64,000 nt of DNA from Paenibacillus sp. FSL K6-1330 (lineage in GTDB: Bacteria > Bacillota > Bacilli > Paenibacillales > Paenibacillaceae): contig NZ_CP150269.1 in NCBI RefSeq assembly GCF_037976825.1, forward strand, positions 2,493,501 to 2,557,500. The letters are read 5' to 3'. The position numbers were made by a program, and so were the translations under genes. Positions 35,739 through 44,900 of the stretch are shown here, piece after piece; the stretch's first letter is position 1, and the number at the start of each line of letters is the position of its first letter. The notes under the pieces are model-generated. The model was not told the DNA's origin. It saw only the letters and a program-made list of their open reading frames with translations, and did not search any database.

Positions 35739-37184
35739 CTATTGGATCGTGGCGTGCAGAGCTTCAGCGAACCTGGATATTCCAGATGGGATATCCTCAG
35801 CCCTGGCACGAGCATAAGTGAATCTCACATAACCTGAAGCTGAACCGTATACGCTGCCCGGTGCAAAAATCACACCTTTTTGAATGGAGCTTTCCAGCAG
35901 CTTGCTGTCATTCACGTCCGGGACGATTTTGCACCAGAGATGCAGGCCGCCCTCGGGCACATGGAAATGCACCAGGCCTTGCAGTTCCTTCTGAAGGGCC
36001 TCGATCAGTAAATCCCGCTTGTATAGCAGGCTTGCTCTCAGCCTGTCCAGGTGCGGAGCAAAATGGGAAGAATTGAGGAACTGTCCCGCCAAGCTTTGGG
36101 GCACTACGCTTAACCCGAAATCCATCTGCTGCCTGGCGTCCGCAAGCCGCTCCACCACCGAATTAGGGGCGACCATCCAGCCTACCCGGAGACCGGATGC
36201 GGCTATTTTCGAGAAAGACCCGATGTACACCACCGACCCGACAGAATCCACGGATTTCAAAGGGGCAGGCGGAGAACATTGATAGGCCGTTAAACTGAAG
36301 GGGTCATCCTCCACGATCGGAAGCCCGAGCTCACTTGCCGTATCCAGCAGTTGGGCCCTTCTCTCATGATCCATAACGGTGCCTGTCGGGTTCTGAAAAT
36401 TCGGATTAATGAAAATCATCTTGATCCGGTGTTTCTTGTACAGGGAGCGGATGTCTTCCGGTTGTACCCCTCGTTCATCGACCGGGAGCCTGAACAATCG
36501 CAGACCTGCGGATTGAAACATCGGCAGTGAATAACAATAGGATGGATCTTCGATGGCAACCGCGTCACCAGGTGACAGCAAGCACTGTGTAATGAGATAC
36601 AGCGATTGCTGGGATCCCGACGTGATCAGGATGGACGATTCGGTGGTATGAATCCCGCGATATTTTTTGAGATACGTAACCAATGCTTGTCTGAGTGGAC
36701 CATATCCTTGTGGATTGTCATAACCGAAATAGGACATATTGGGTTTCTGACTCATCAACGTATTCATTTCTTGGATCGGCGCCAAATCCCCGGCGAGCTC
36801 CCCGCTGGCAAAATCAATCAAAGAAGGATCATGCGCCAACGCCTCCCGAATCCGGCGGAGAAAAGGGGGATTAGGCAGGAAATTTCCTCCCTCAGCGTAA
36901 CGGCGCCAGTTCGGCGTATGTTTTGGCGTGGCGCCCCACTTGGAACTGCTGACCCGCGTACCGCTCCCGGAACGGCTCTCTATGATTCCAAGCGCCCGAA
37001 GCTCCGAGTAAGCCAGGACCACGGTGCTTCGATTAACTCCGATTTGCTCCGCCAGTTTTCGCTCGGAGGGGAGTAAGCTGCCTGGTGGAAATTCTCCATA
37101 CGATATTCTCTGCTCCAGATCATCAGCAATTTGCTGATATAGAGGTTGTGTGCTGTTGCGATCCGGCTTCCACACCTTCCTCAT
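35739..37184 (-). CDS. MocR/GabR-type regulator (GntR HTH fused to aminotransferase fold)
   Basis: 481 residues. An N-terminal GntR winged helix (QPLYQQIADDLEQRI, LLPSERKLAEQIGVNRSTV) precedes a class I aminotransferase-like domain with the PLP lysine in IGSFSKIAASGLRVGW. MocR proteins sense PLP or amino acids such as GABA; the target here is unknown, as no vitamin B6 or GABA gene is adjacent. The ATG at 37184 sits too close to AAAGG; a GTG nine bases on, after GATGAGGA, may be the true start. Confidence 0.88.
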   Translation of the reverse strand: MRKVWKPDRNSTQPLYQQIADDLEQRISYGEFPPGSLLPSERKLAEQIGVNRSTVVLAYSELRALGIIESRSGSGTRVSSSKWGATPKHTPNWRRYAEGGNFLPNPPFLRRIREALAHDPSLIDFASGELAGDLAPIQEMNTLMSQKPNMSYFGYDNPQGYGPLRQALVTYLKKYRGIHTTESSILITSGSQQSLYLITQCLLSPGDAVAIEDPSYCYSLPMFQSAGLRLFRLPVDERGVQPEDIRSLYKKHRIKMIFINPNFQNPTGTVMDHERRAQLLDTASELGLPIVEDDPFSLTAYQCSPPAPLKSVDSVGSVVYIGSFSKIAASGLRVGWMVAPNSVVERLADARQQMDFGLSVVPQSLAGQFLNSSHFAPHLDRLRASLLYKRDLLIEALQKELQGLVHFHVPEGGLHLWCKIVPDVNDSKLLESSIQKGVIFAPGSVYGSASGYVRFTYARARAEDIPSGISRFAEALHATIQ

Positions 37185-37392
37185 CCTTTCATAAACATAT
37201 TCAGTCTGTTTCTGTCTGTAATGTTAATCATATCATTATGTATAAATGAAGGGTTTTCATAATTTCATCATTACGATGACAAATATCCTGCAATCCGTTG
37301 AACATGGATGGTGTATCTGATTGTAAATTGGATGGGTCAACGTAATCCCTCTTACTGGGATGTGGCAGTAATTCGCTTGCGCTTTCGGTTTC

Positions 37393-37421
37393 TTGACAAA
37401 ATTTAAAAAGAGGAATAAAGT
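37393..37421 (+). promoter_or_regulatory. Promoter of the L33 gene
   Basis: TTGACA-17-TAAAGT, immediately upstream of the Zur box. Confidence 0.6.
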
Positions 37422-37431
37422 ATGGTTTGAA

Positions 37432-37452
37432 TAATCGTAATTGTTACGATTA
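37432..37452 (+). promoter_or_regulatory. Zur box
   Basis: TAATCGTAA-TTG-TTACGATTA is a perfect 9-bp inverted repeat matching the Bacillus Zur consensus (AATCGTAAT..TTACGATT) at nearly every position. Lying around +1, it should allow repression when zinc is sufficient. Confidence 0.85.
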
Positions 37453-37481
37453 AACAAACACAAGAATAGGAGGTGCTGACT

Positions 37482-37631
37482 ATGCGAGTGACGGTAACAT
37501 TGGCATGCATGGAAACCGGCGACCGTAACTATACAACGACCAAAAATAAAAGGAATCACCCGGAGCGAATGGAATTGCGCAAATATTGTCCACGGTTGAA
37601 GCGGGTAACGCTTCATCGGGAAACCCGATAG
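37482..37631 (+). CDS. rpmG: 50S ribosomal protein L33, zinc-independent paralogue
   Basis: 49 residues, [20 protein letters not shown] at the start and [12 protein letters not shown] at the end. In zinc-binding L33 two CxxC knuckles bind Zn. Here Cys9 and Cys36 remain, but their partners are Thr12 and Leu39, so the site is broken. With the upstream Zur box this is the replacement L33 made in zinc starvation, as for Bacillus rpmGC. AGGAGGT lies before the ATG. Its neighbours are unrelated. Confidence 0.93.
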   Translation: MRVTVTLACMETGDRNYTTTKNKRNHPERMELRKYCPRLKRVTLHRETR

Positions 37632-37645
37632 TGAATACGGACCGT

Positions 37646-37668
37646 AAGCCGGATCTATCATCCGGCTT
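37646..37668 (+). terminator. Hairpin after L33
   Basis: AAGCCGGAT-CTATC-ATCCGGCTT is a perfect 9-bp stem followed by the weak tract ATTTGACTT; a probable terminator. Confidence 0.55.
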
Positions 37669-37743
37669 ATTTGACTTCAGGTGAAATGGGATTACACTAA
37701 AAGTAGCAGAAGTGCAGCCATGTAAATGAGGGGGATGGATGGG

Positions 37744-38217
37744 ATGAACCAGGAACGACATGATTCCAGCGGTGAGCTGCTCCTAAGCACACATACCCCG
37801 GAACAGTGGAGACGAAGAAGGCAGGAGCTAAATGAGTGGATCAACAGACCTAAGGTGCGCAAACAGCCCAAACGGACGCGTGTATTCGGCAATACCCCTG
37901 TCGATGAGCAGTTATACCTGATATTGATCCGGCTGCAGCAGGCGGGATTGGAGACCGAGTTTTCCTGCGCGGGTGTAAGCCCGCTTGATGAACCCGTTGA
38001 TCATTCCCTGTACGCCTACCTAACTTTTTTCTCGAGCGGTCCTGCGGAGCAGTTCGCTAACATTTTGAAGGGTAACATGAAGCATCGAGCGCTGATTACC
38101 TATGAGCCTGCCCGTCACCGCTATGACGTTTCATCGTTCTTTATCGGACATAACCGTTCCTTTTGTATACTTCTCCAGCACAGTGCGGATCAGTTACTGA
38201 GAGATTTAGTCCAGTAG
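37744..38217 (+). CDS. Conserved hypothetical protein
   Basis: About 157 residues; not recognised. An N-terminal basic, Arg-rich stretch (QWRRRRQELNEWI) is followed by a compact domain with VDEQLYLILIRLQQAGLETE, FSCAGVSPLDEP and SSFFIGHNRSFCILL. No signal peptide or membrane segment. Base composition and ribosome binding site (GAGGGGG, nine bases before the ATG at 37744) look genuine; ATGs at 37726 and 37735 are alternatives. It follows the Zur-controlled L33 by 112 bases. Confidence 0.65.
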   Translation: MNQERHDSSGELLLSTHTPEQWRRRRQELNEWINRPKVRKQPKRTRVFGNTPVDEQLYLILIRLQQAGLETEFSCAGVSPLDEPVDHSLYAYLTFFSSGPAEQFANILKGNMKHRALITYEPARHRYDVSSFFIGHNRSFCILLQHSADQLLRDLVQ

Positions 38218-38322
38218 AAAATGGGGCTTTTACATAAAATAACATTGCTTTGCCGGCTCAGAGTCCCTTGAGCAGCTTAGCTTCGAACAACCCTATTAGG
38301 GGAAATAAGGAGTTGTGATCGA

Positions 38323-38931
38323 ATGACGAAACGGAGAATTGCTTGGAATTCAGGTCAATGGACAACCGAACCGGTATCGGTGGCAGAGGAAGGGTTGCAT
38401 CTGAAGGTTGAGTCCAGAGAAGGCAGTGATTATTGGGAGAAAACCCTGTATGAGTTTCAACGTGACAGCGGTCATTCACTGCTTGCGGCGTGGGATAAGG
38501 ATACGGCCATAGAGGTCACCTTTGAATTGGATGCCTTTACGGAGCTATATGATCAGGCCGGGCTTATGCTAATGAACGCTCCGGGACAGTGGATCAAAGC
38601 TGGGATTGAAATCAATGACGGAATCCCCCAGCTGGCCACGGTGGTCACCCATGAATATTCGGATTGGTCACTCGCACCCGTGCCGGAGTGGGTTGGCGAG
38701 CGTGTCACGATCCGTGCCTCCAGGCTGAATGATGCGGTCATCATTAGGGCGAGAACCGGGAAGCATCCTTGGCGCACCGTTCGCGTGGCGCCCTTTCCCG
38801 CCCGAACAGCAAGTCAGGCCGGGCCTTTTGTCTGTTCGCCTACCCGCTCCGGTCTCATCGTGACCTTCACACGTTGGGTGAGCACACTGCCGGACAGCGA
38901 CATTCATGTTGATCCGCAGGTGGAAGAGTAG
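38323..38931 (+). CDS. DUF1349 domain-containing protein
   Basis: 202 residues of the DUF1349 concanavalin A-like beta-sandwich family: TEPVSVAEEGLHLKVE, DYWEKTLYEF, LYDQAGLMLMNAPGQWIKAG and SDWSLAPVPEW. Homologues in yeast were named regulation of enolase; the bacterial function is unknown, with carbohydrate binding a common guess. AAGGAG precedes the ATG. Single gene closed by a terminator. Confidence 0.85.
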   Translation: MTKRRIAWNSGQWTTEPVSVAEEGLHLKVESREGSDYWEKTLYEFQRDSGHSLLAAWDKDTAIEVTFELDAFTELYDQAGLMLMNAPGQWIKAGIEINDGIPQLATVVTHEYSDWSLAPVPEWVGERVTIRASRLNDAVIIRARTGKHPWRTVRVAPFPARTASQAGPFVCSPTRSGLIVTFTRWVSTLPDSDIHVDPQVEE

Positions 38932-38975
38932 AGGTAGGGCCAGGACTCCTGAGTTTAACCAACAGCTATAGAGGT

Positions 38976-39020
38976 AAAGAGACTTCACCCATCATTTCGT
39001 GATCGGTGAGGTCTCTTTTT
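38976..39020 (+). terminator. Terminator after the DUF1349 gene
   Basis: AAAGAGACTTCACC pairs with GGTGAGGTCTCTTT (one G-T pair) followed by T residues. Confidence 0.8.
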
Positions 39021-39141
39021 ATATGCAGACCGTTCTGTATCAATTGCCACAGCGGCCATGCGGATTGTGGTGGTATATTGAGGCTGGATACACACTAATC
39101 TGCCATATATTGATAACGTCCAGCAAAGGGGATAAAACTAT

Positions 39142-40044
39142 ATGCCGAGCAAAGAAAGTTTTGCTATAAAGGAACTGCTGACCGCAGAGGGATTCAATCA
39201 TAAATGGGAAAATGCCGGAACGATTCGGCAATATATCGAAACGCTGCCTCCATATCCTGCACTTCCAGAGGAACAGGAGGGATTTGAAACCCGCTGTTTT
39301 GAAAGTGGATCCGGCTTGAGTATGAATTATTATATATCGCATGGTGCATTGGAACAGGGGACTGTCGTTTATTTACACGGTGGAGCTTATATCGAAGAGA
39401 TTCTACCGCCCCATTTCGCTTTTGCCAAACAGTGGACGAAGCGAACCGGATTCACCGTAATTATACCCAATTACCCTACCGTCCCGGCTATTGATGCAAA
39501 GAAGCTGACAGGGCTAATGCGCGAATTTTACAAGTACATCTGCGCCGAGGCGGGGAGTGCGGTATTTCTAATGGGCGATTCGGCCGGTAGTGCGCTGGCT
39601 CTCGATATGGCCCAATCAGTAAAAGAAACGCCGCTTGCACCAAAAGGGTTAATCCTGCTCTCGCCATGGGTGGATGCAGCTACGGACAATCCCCAGATTG
39701 CTGCGCTCGGTATACCGGAGCATGACGTCTTTCTGCAGCCGGCCGGGCTCGGTGAGGTTGGAAGGATGTATGCAGGAAGTCTTTCTATGGACGACCCGGC
39801 GGTCAGTCCGTTGTTTGGCGAGATGGGAAGCCTTTCCCGCACGGTCATTCTCGTCGGAACCGATGATTCTCTGCTGCCGGACGCTCGTCTGCTGCGCGAT
39901 AAACTGGTCCGAGAAGGTGTTGATTCCGAGTACTGGGAATACGAGAACATGATGCATGTGTGGCCTCTGTTTCCGATGCCTGAAGCCGTAGAGGCACTGG
40001 AGCGGCTGCATCAATGGGTGGCGTACGGTGGTGGAAAGCCATAA
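39142..40044 (+). CDS. Alpha/beta hydrolase, HSL/acetyl esterase family
   Basis: 300 residues. The HGGAY oxyanion motif, nucleophile elbow GDSAGSA, Asp in TDDSLLPDA and His in MMHVWP form a complete catalytic set of the hormone-sensitive lipase family. No signal peptide, so cytoplasmic. Natural substrate unknown; short acyl esters are typical. AAAGGGG precedes the ATG. It stands alone. Confidence 0.88.
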   Translation: MPSKESFAIKELLTAEGFNHKWENAGTIRQYIETLPPYPALPEEQEGFETRCFESGSGLSMNYYISHGALEQGTVVYLHGGAYIEEILPPHFAFAKQWTKRTGFTVIIPNYPTVPAIDAKKLTGLMREFYKYICAEAGSAVFLMGDSAGSALALDMAQSVKETPLAPKGLILLSPWVDAATDNPQIAALGIPEHDVFLQPAGLGEVGRMYAGSLSMDDPAVSPLFGEMGSLSRTVILVGTDDSLLPDARLLRDKLVREGVDSEYWEYENMMHVWPLFPMPEAVEALERLHQWVAYGGGKP

Positions 40045-40160
40045 TGGAGGGTGACAGACCAGCCAATTGGATGGTTACAACTGTCGCGCAATTGGATGGT
40101 GTGCATTAGCCGATTGTTCATTATAATGAGGCGGAAATGACAAATGAATGATGATTACTG

Positions 40161-40188
40161 TTGATCCTGATGCCTCAGGTTCTATAAT
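40161..40188 (+). promoter_or_regulatory. Promoter of the small membrane protein gene
   Basis: TTGATC-16-TATAAT, about 40 bases before the next gene. Confidence 0.6.
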
Positions 40189-40228
40189 AGAGTGTATATA
40201 ATGAATAATCGAATGGGGTTGTTTGTGG

Positions 40229-40423
40229 TTGGTTATGTATATTATCGTCATCGCGCTGGCATTAATTGGTGGAGTTTCCACGCTTCTTGTCGGATTATCT
40301 CAGGAGAATAAGAAGGCAAACCCGAACTATGAGCGGAAAACAAAAACCAATCTCACGAAGCTGCTCATCATTTATTTTGTTTCGTTAATTGCGTTTATTG
40401 TGATATGGATGATTTTGAGATAA
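40229..40423 (+). CDS. Small two-helix membrane protein
   Basis: About 62-66 residues depending on start (TTG at 40223 or 40229, or ATG at 40235). Helix one is MYIIVIALALIGGVSTLLVG, a charged loop follows (ENKKANPNYERKTKTNLTKL), then helix two ends IVIWMILR. I do not recognise the family with confidence. It has a good promoter upstream and a hairpin downstream, so it is likely expressed. Confidence 0.6.
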   Translation: MVMYIIVIALALIGGVSTLLVGLSQENKKANPNYERKTKTNLTKLLIIYFVSLIAFIVIWMILR

Positions 40424-40429
40424 CTATAA

Positions 40430-40464
40430 AGGCTGTTTCCTGAACGATCGGGGAGCGGCCTTTT
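40430..40464 (+). terminator. Imperfect hairpin after the small membrane gene
   Basis: AAAGGCTGTTTCC and GGGGAGCGGCCTTTT form an imperfect stem with a T tract; it overlaps the ribosome binding site of the next small frame. Confidence 0.45.
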
Positions 40465-40621
40465 GTTATTCATGATTATCATTGGAACCCAGGTCCATTT
40501 GATGTATTCTGGAGACATCAGCTCCACGGAGATCGTCATCATCGCTTACGTCCTGATGCTGGTTGTGTTCGCTGCAGGATTTGTATATCAATGGCTGAGA
40601 AGAAAACCACAGCGTCTCTAA
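40463..40621 (+). CDS. Possible second small membrane protein
   Basis: 52 residues from a TTG with GGGGAGCGG upstream, or 49 from the ATG at 40472. One hydrophobic helix (IVIIAYVLMLVVFAAGFVY) is followed by a basic tail WLRRKPQRL, the usual inside-positive pattern. The gene ends 24 bases before the oxidoreductase. Not recognised; kept because helix and tail look selected rather than random. Confidence 0.4.
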   Translation: MLFMIIIGTQVHLMYSGDISSTEIVIIAYVLMLVVFAAGFVYQWLRRKPQRL

Positions 40622-40645
40622 TCGAAGGGGAGGTCTTAGGATTAC

Positions 40646-41620
40646 ATGGCATTGCGAATTGGAATCATAGGCACAGGCTGGTTTAGCAAAGTACATGCAG
40701 ATATATTATCCAACATGGACGGAGTACAAGTTGCTGCTTTTGTCGGGACAAGTCAGGAGAAGGCGGCACGAGCGGCGCAGGGCTATGCCTCGGCGAAGGC
40801 GTATAGCAACACTGAGCAGATGCTGGATGAAACCAAGCCCGATGCGGTTTATATCTGCGTTCCGCCGTTTGCGCATGGAGAGATCGAATCCCAGCTCGTG
40901 CAGAGGGGCATTCCTTTTCTGGTTGAGAAGCCGCTAGGGACAAACCTGGCTACGCCAAGACAGATTCTGCATGGGGTGAAGAAGGCCGGATTAATGACGT
41001 CCGCCGGGTATCATTTTCGTTATACGGATGCAGCCATGAAGGCTGCCGAGATGCTGGAAAGCCGGAAGATCGGGATGGCTCTTGGCTACTGGATGGGAGA
41101 CATGCCGCAGGTGTATTGGTGGAGACAACATGAAGGCTCCGGGGGGCAATTTATCGAGCAAACCACTCATATGGTTGACCTGCTTCGCTGCCTGCTTGGT
41201 GAAGTGGATGAAGTGTATGCGGCGTTCGCCCATAGAGCTATGAAGGACATTCATGAGGGGGTAACGGTACACGACGTGGGTACCGCGACGCTGAAATTAA
41301 GGAGCGGGGCCGTGGCAACGATCTCCAATACCTGCATGCTGCCGGAATCGGATAAGGTAGGCTTGGCTATCTATACGGAGCAGGGAGTCATTGACATTCA
41401 ACCTGATAAACTCATCGTCAAGGAAAAAGGAAGAATGACGGAAATCCGCAATGCAGCTAATCCTTATCTTCGAGAGAATGAAGCCTTTATCCATGCGCTG
41501 CGCACAGGCGATGCTTCCGGAATCTTATCGACTTATGAGGATGCCGTCAAAACCATGGAAGTTACCTATGCGGCTTTGCGGTCGGCTGAAACGGGAGTAC
41601 CGGTAAAGGTAGGGGAATGA
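40646..41620 (+). CDS. Gfo/Idh/MocA family NAD(P)-dependent oxidoreductase
   Basis: 324 residues. The Rossmann start LRIGIIGTGWFSKVHADIL, the EKP motif (VEKPLGTN) with catalytic Lys, and the C-terminal beta domain with GGQFIEQTTHMVDLLR. Members oxidise sugars, inositols or related compounds; the substrate is not predictable here. GAAGGGGAGG precedes the ATG. Confidence 0.9.
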   Translation: MALRIGIIGTGWFSKVHADILSNMDGVQVAAFVGTSQEKAARAAQGYASAKAYSNTEQMLDETKPDAVYICVPPFAHGEIESQLVQRGIPFLVEKPLGTNLATPRQILHGVKKAGLMTSAGYHFRYTDAAMKAAEMLESRKIGMALGYWMGDMPQVYWWRQHEGSGGQFIEQTTHMVDLLRCLLGEVDEVYAAFAHRAMKDIHEGVTVHDVGTATLKLRSGAVATISNTCMLPESDKVGLAIYTEQGVIDIQPDKLIVKEKGRMTEIRNAANPYLRENEAFIHALRTGDASGILSTYEDAVKTMEVTYAALRSAETGVPVKVGE

Positions 41621-41654
41621 TCGACTAACCGTTCAGATTCATAATGATTGCCTT

Positions 41655-41702
41655 AGGGATGTCCCACGAGATCTGCAGGTCTTATGGGGCATCCCTTTTT
41701 TC
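41655..41702 (+). terminator. Terminator after the Gfo/Idh/MocA gene
   Basis: AGGGATGTCCC pairs with GGGGCATCCCT followed by a T run. Confidence 0.8.
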
Positions 41703-41790
41703 GTTCAAAAAACGCTCCGTGCACGACTCGCTCCTTTCGATGGGGCAGTCCGGGCGACAATCCATCAACAAGGGAATTCTCGGAGGAATA

Positions 41791-41804
41791 TAGGTGTTTC
41801 CCTA
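41791..41804 (+). promoter_or_regulatory. Candidate NreC-type site upstream of narG
   Basis: TAGGTGTTTCCCTA matches the staphylococcal NreC pattern TAGGG-N4-CCCTA, as I recall it, with one mismatch; it lies 102 bases before the narG ATG. No FNR-type TGTGA-N6-TCACA box was seen in this 285-base gap. Confidence 0.45.
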
Positions 41805-41905
41805 ATAGGAACCAAGGAAGAGGCCACTCATAATTAAATTATACGAAGGACGGCATATTGATTCCCCAATCATTGTCATTCAAGCAGAAGGAGTTGAACT
41901 GTCCT

Positions 41906-44900
41906 ATGAAACGAAAGTCGGGGCTGAAGTTCTTCAAGAGGATGGAAAGCTATTCTGACAATTGGTCCGTTCTGGAGGAGAAAAGCAGGGAATGGGAAGA
42001 TATGTACCGCAAGCGCTGGTCGCATGACAAAGTGGTACGGACGACGCATGGCGTGAACTGCACAGGCTCCTGCAGCTGGAAGGTTTTCGTGAAGAACGGG
42101 ATCATCACTTGGGAAAACCAACAGATTGATTATCCTTCCTGCGGGCCGGATATGCCGGAATTCGAACCACGCGGATGCCCGCGTGGAGCTTCATTTTCCT
42201 GGTATGAATACAGTCCGCTGCGAGTGAAATACCCTTATATGCGCGGCCGGCTATGGCATATGTGGAAAGAGGCCTTAAGCCAACACAGCGATCCGATCGC
42301 CGCTTGGGCCAGCATCGTCGAAGATCCGGAGAAGTCCAAGTCCTATAAACAAGCGCGGGGTAAAGGCGGTCATGTCCGTGTGTCCTGGCAGGAGGCCACG
42401 AAGCTGATCTCCGCGCAGCTCATTTATACGATCCGCCAATACGGGCCAGACCGGATTGCCGGGTTTACGCCCATTCCGGCCATGTCGATGATCAGCTATG
42501 CTTCAGGAGCCAGATTTATTTCCCTGCTTGGGGGAGAAATGCTCAGCTTCTATGACTGGTATGCGGACTTGCCGCCGGCATCTCCACAAATCTGGGGAGA
42601 GCAGACGGATGTGCCGGAATCCAGCGATTGGTACAATGCCGGTTACCTTATTATGTGGGGCTCGAACGTGCCGTTAACGCGGACGCCGGACGCCCACTTC
42701 ATGACGGAGGTGCGGTACAAAGGCACGAAGGTTGTGTCGGTCGCGCCGGACTATGCCGAGAACGTCAAGTTCGCGGACAACTGGCTGGCTCCGAATCCCG
42801 GAACCGATGCCGCAATTGCACAGGCCATGACGCATGTTATTTTAAAAGAATTCTATCATGAGCGTCAGGAACCGATGTTCCTGAATTATGCGAAACAATA
42901 TACGGATATGCCTTTCCTCATTCTATTGGATGAGTTTGAGGGGGGATACAAGGCGGGACGCTTCCTGCGGGCAAGCGATTTGGGCGATACCACGCAGCAT
43001 GCCGAGTGGAAGCCGGTGATTATCGACGAGAATACCAATGAAATCACGGTTCCGAACGGCACGATGGGGCAGCGCTGGGAGCAGGACAAGAAATGGAACC
43101 TGATCCTGGAGCGCGAGGACGGCTCGGTCATTGCGCCGGCGCTATCCGTGGAGCCTCAGGGTGGAGAGCGACAGACGATTTCCTTCCCGTTCTTCGATAA
43201 CAACGCCAACGGCACTTTCGAACGCCATATTCCGGCGAAGACCATTCAGCTGGCGGACGGGACGCAGCGTCTGGTGGTAACGGTATACGATCTGATGCTG
43301 AGCCAGTATGGTATTGGACAGGCAGACAGCGGGCTGGATGCAGACGGGTACAAGGATGCGGACTCCTTCTATACCCCGGCCTGGCAGGAGAAAATCACCG
43401 GTGTGAAGCCATCCATCGTGGTTCAGATTGCCCGGGAGTTTGCGCAGAATTCGCTGGAAACCGGCGGTCGCTCGATGATCATCATGGGCGCCGGGATTAA
43501 CCACTGGTTTAACAGTGACACGATCTACCGTTCCATTTTGAATCTGGTCATTCTAACGGCGTCCCAAGGCGTAAACGGCGGTGGCTGGGCGCATTACGTC
43601 GGCCAGGAGAAATGCCGCCCGATCGAGGGCTGGTCCACGGTTGCCTTTGCTAAAGACTGGCAGGGAGCGCCGCGTCAGCAAAACGCCACTTCGTTCTTTT
43701 ATTTTGCGACTGACCAATGGAAGTACGAAGAAATGGGAGCCGATTCTCTGAAATCGCCAACGGGCGGGGAGATCCGTTACCAGCATCCGGCGGATTACAA
43801 TGTGCTTGCCGCGAGACTTGGATGGCTTCCATCTTACCCGCAGTTCAACAAAAACAGCCTGAAGTTTGCGGAGGAAGCAGCGCAGCAGGGGAAAACCACC
43901 CATGAGGAAATTGTGAAGCATACGCTTGAACAAGTTGTTTCCGGGGATACGAAGTTTGCGGCCGAAGATCCCGATGCGCCTGAAAACTTCCCAAGATCGC
44001 TGTTCGTTTGGCGCTCGAACCTGATCTCGAGCTCCGCCAAGGGTCAGGAATATTTCATGAAGCATTTACTGGGCGCTTCGGACAGCCTGCTCTCGACGCC
44101 GAATGAAGAGAATAAGCCGGAGGAAATGGTCTGGCGCGAAGAAGTCGAAGGCAAGCTGGATCTGCTTGTTGCCTTGGACTTCCGGATGACATCAACTCCG
44201 ATGTACGCAGATGTAGTCCTTCCTGCAGCAACCTGGTATGAGAAAACGGACTTGTCTTCAACCGATATGCATCCTTTTGTGCATCCGTTTAATCCGGCAG
44301 TGGATCCCCTCTGGGAATCCCGGTCGGACTGGGATATATACCGAACGATTGCCGAAGTCTTCTCAGATATGGCGAAGACCCATCTTCCGGGAATATATAA
44401 GGACCTGGTCACCACACCGCTCTCTCATGACTCCATAAGCGAGATCGCCCAGCCATACGGTGAAGTGAAGGATTGGCGCAAGGGGGAGATTGAGGCCATA
44501 CCTGGCAAAACGATGCCGAATCTGACGGTGGTCGAGCGGGACTATACGAAAATTCATGACAAATATATAACGCTCGGTCCGAACCTGGCTACAGGTAAAG
44601 TCGGAGCGCATGGCGTCAGCTTCTCGGTAGCCGAGGAGTATGAAGAGCTGAAGCGTTTGAACGGAACTTATTACGATGACACGATCAAGAATGGCCTGCC
44701 CAAACTTCATACGGCGCGAAATGCGGCGGATGCCATTTTGAATCTGTCTTCCGCCACGAATGGCAAGGTATCGCAGCGAGCCTGGGAATCGGCGGAACAG
44801 GACACCGGCGTGCAGCTAAAAGACATTTCCGCGGACCGCGCCGCAGAGCGCATCACGTTCCAGAGCATTACGGCCCAGCCGCGGGAAGTCATTCCGACGC

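Noticed and set aside
37257..37661. Minus-strand open frame across the L33 gene
   Set aside because: It is the shadow of L33 and its Zur promoter; the plus-strand product is unmistakable.
41621..41905. FNR box before narG
   Set aside because: No TGTGA-N6-TCACA-like sequence was found in the interval.
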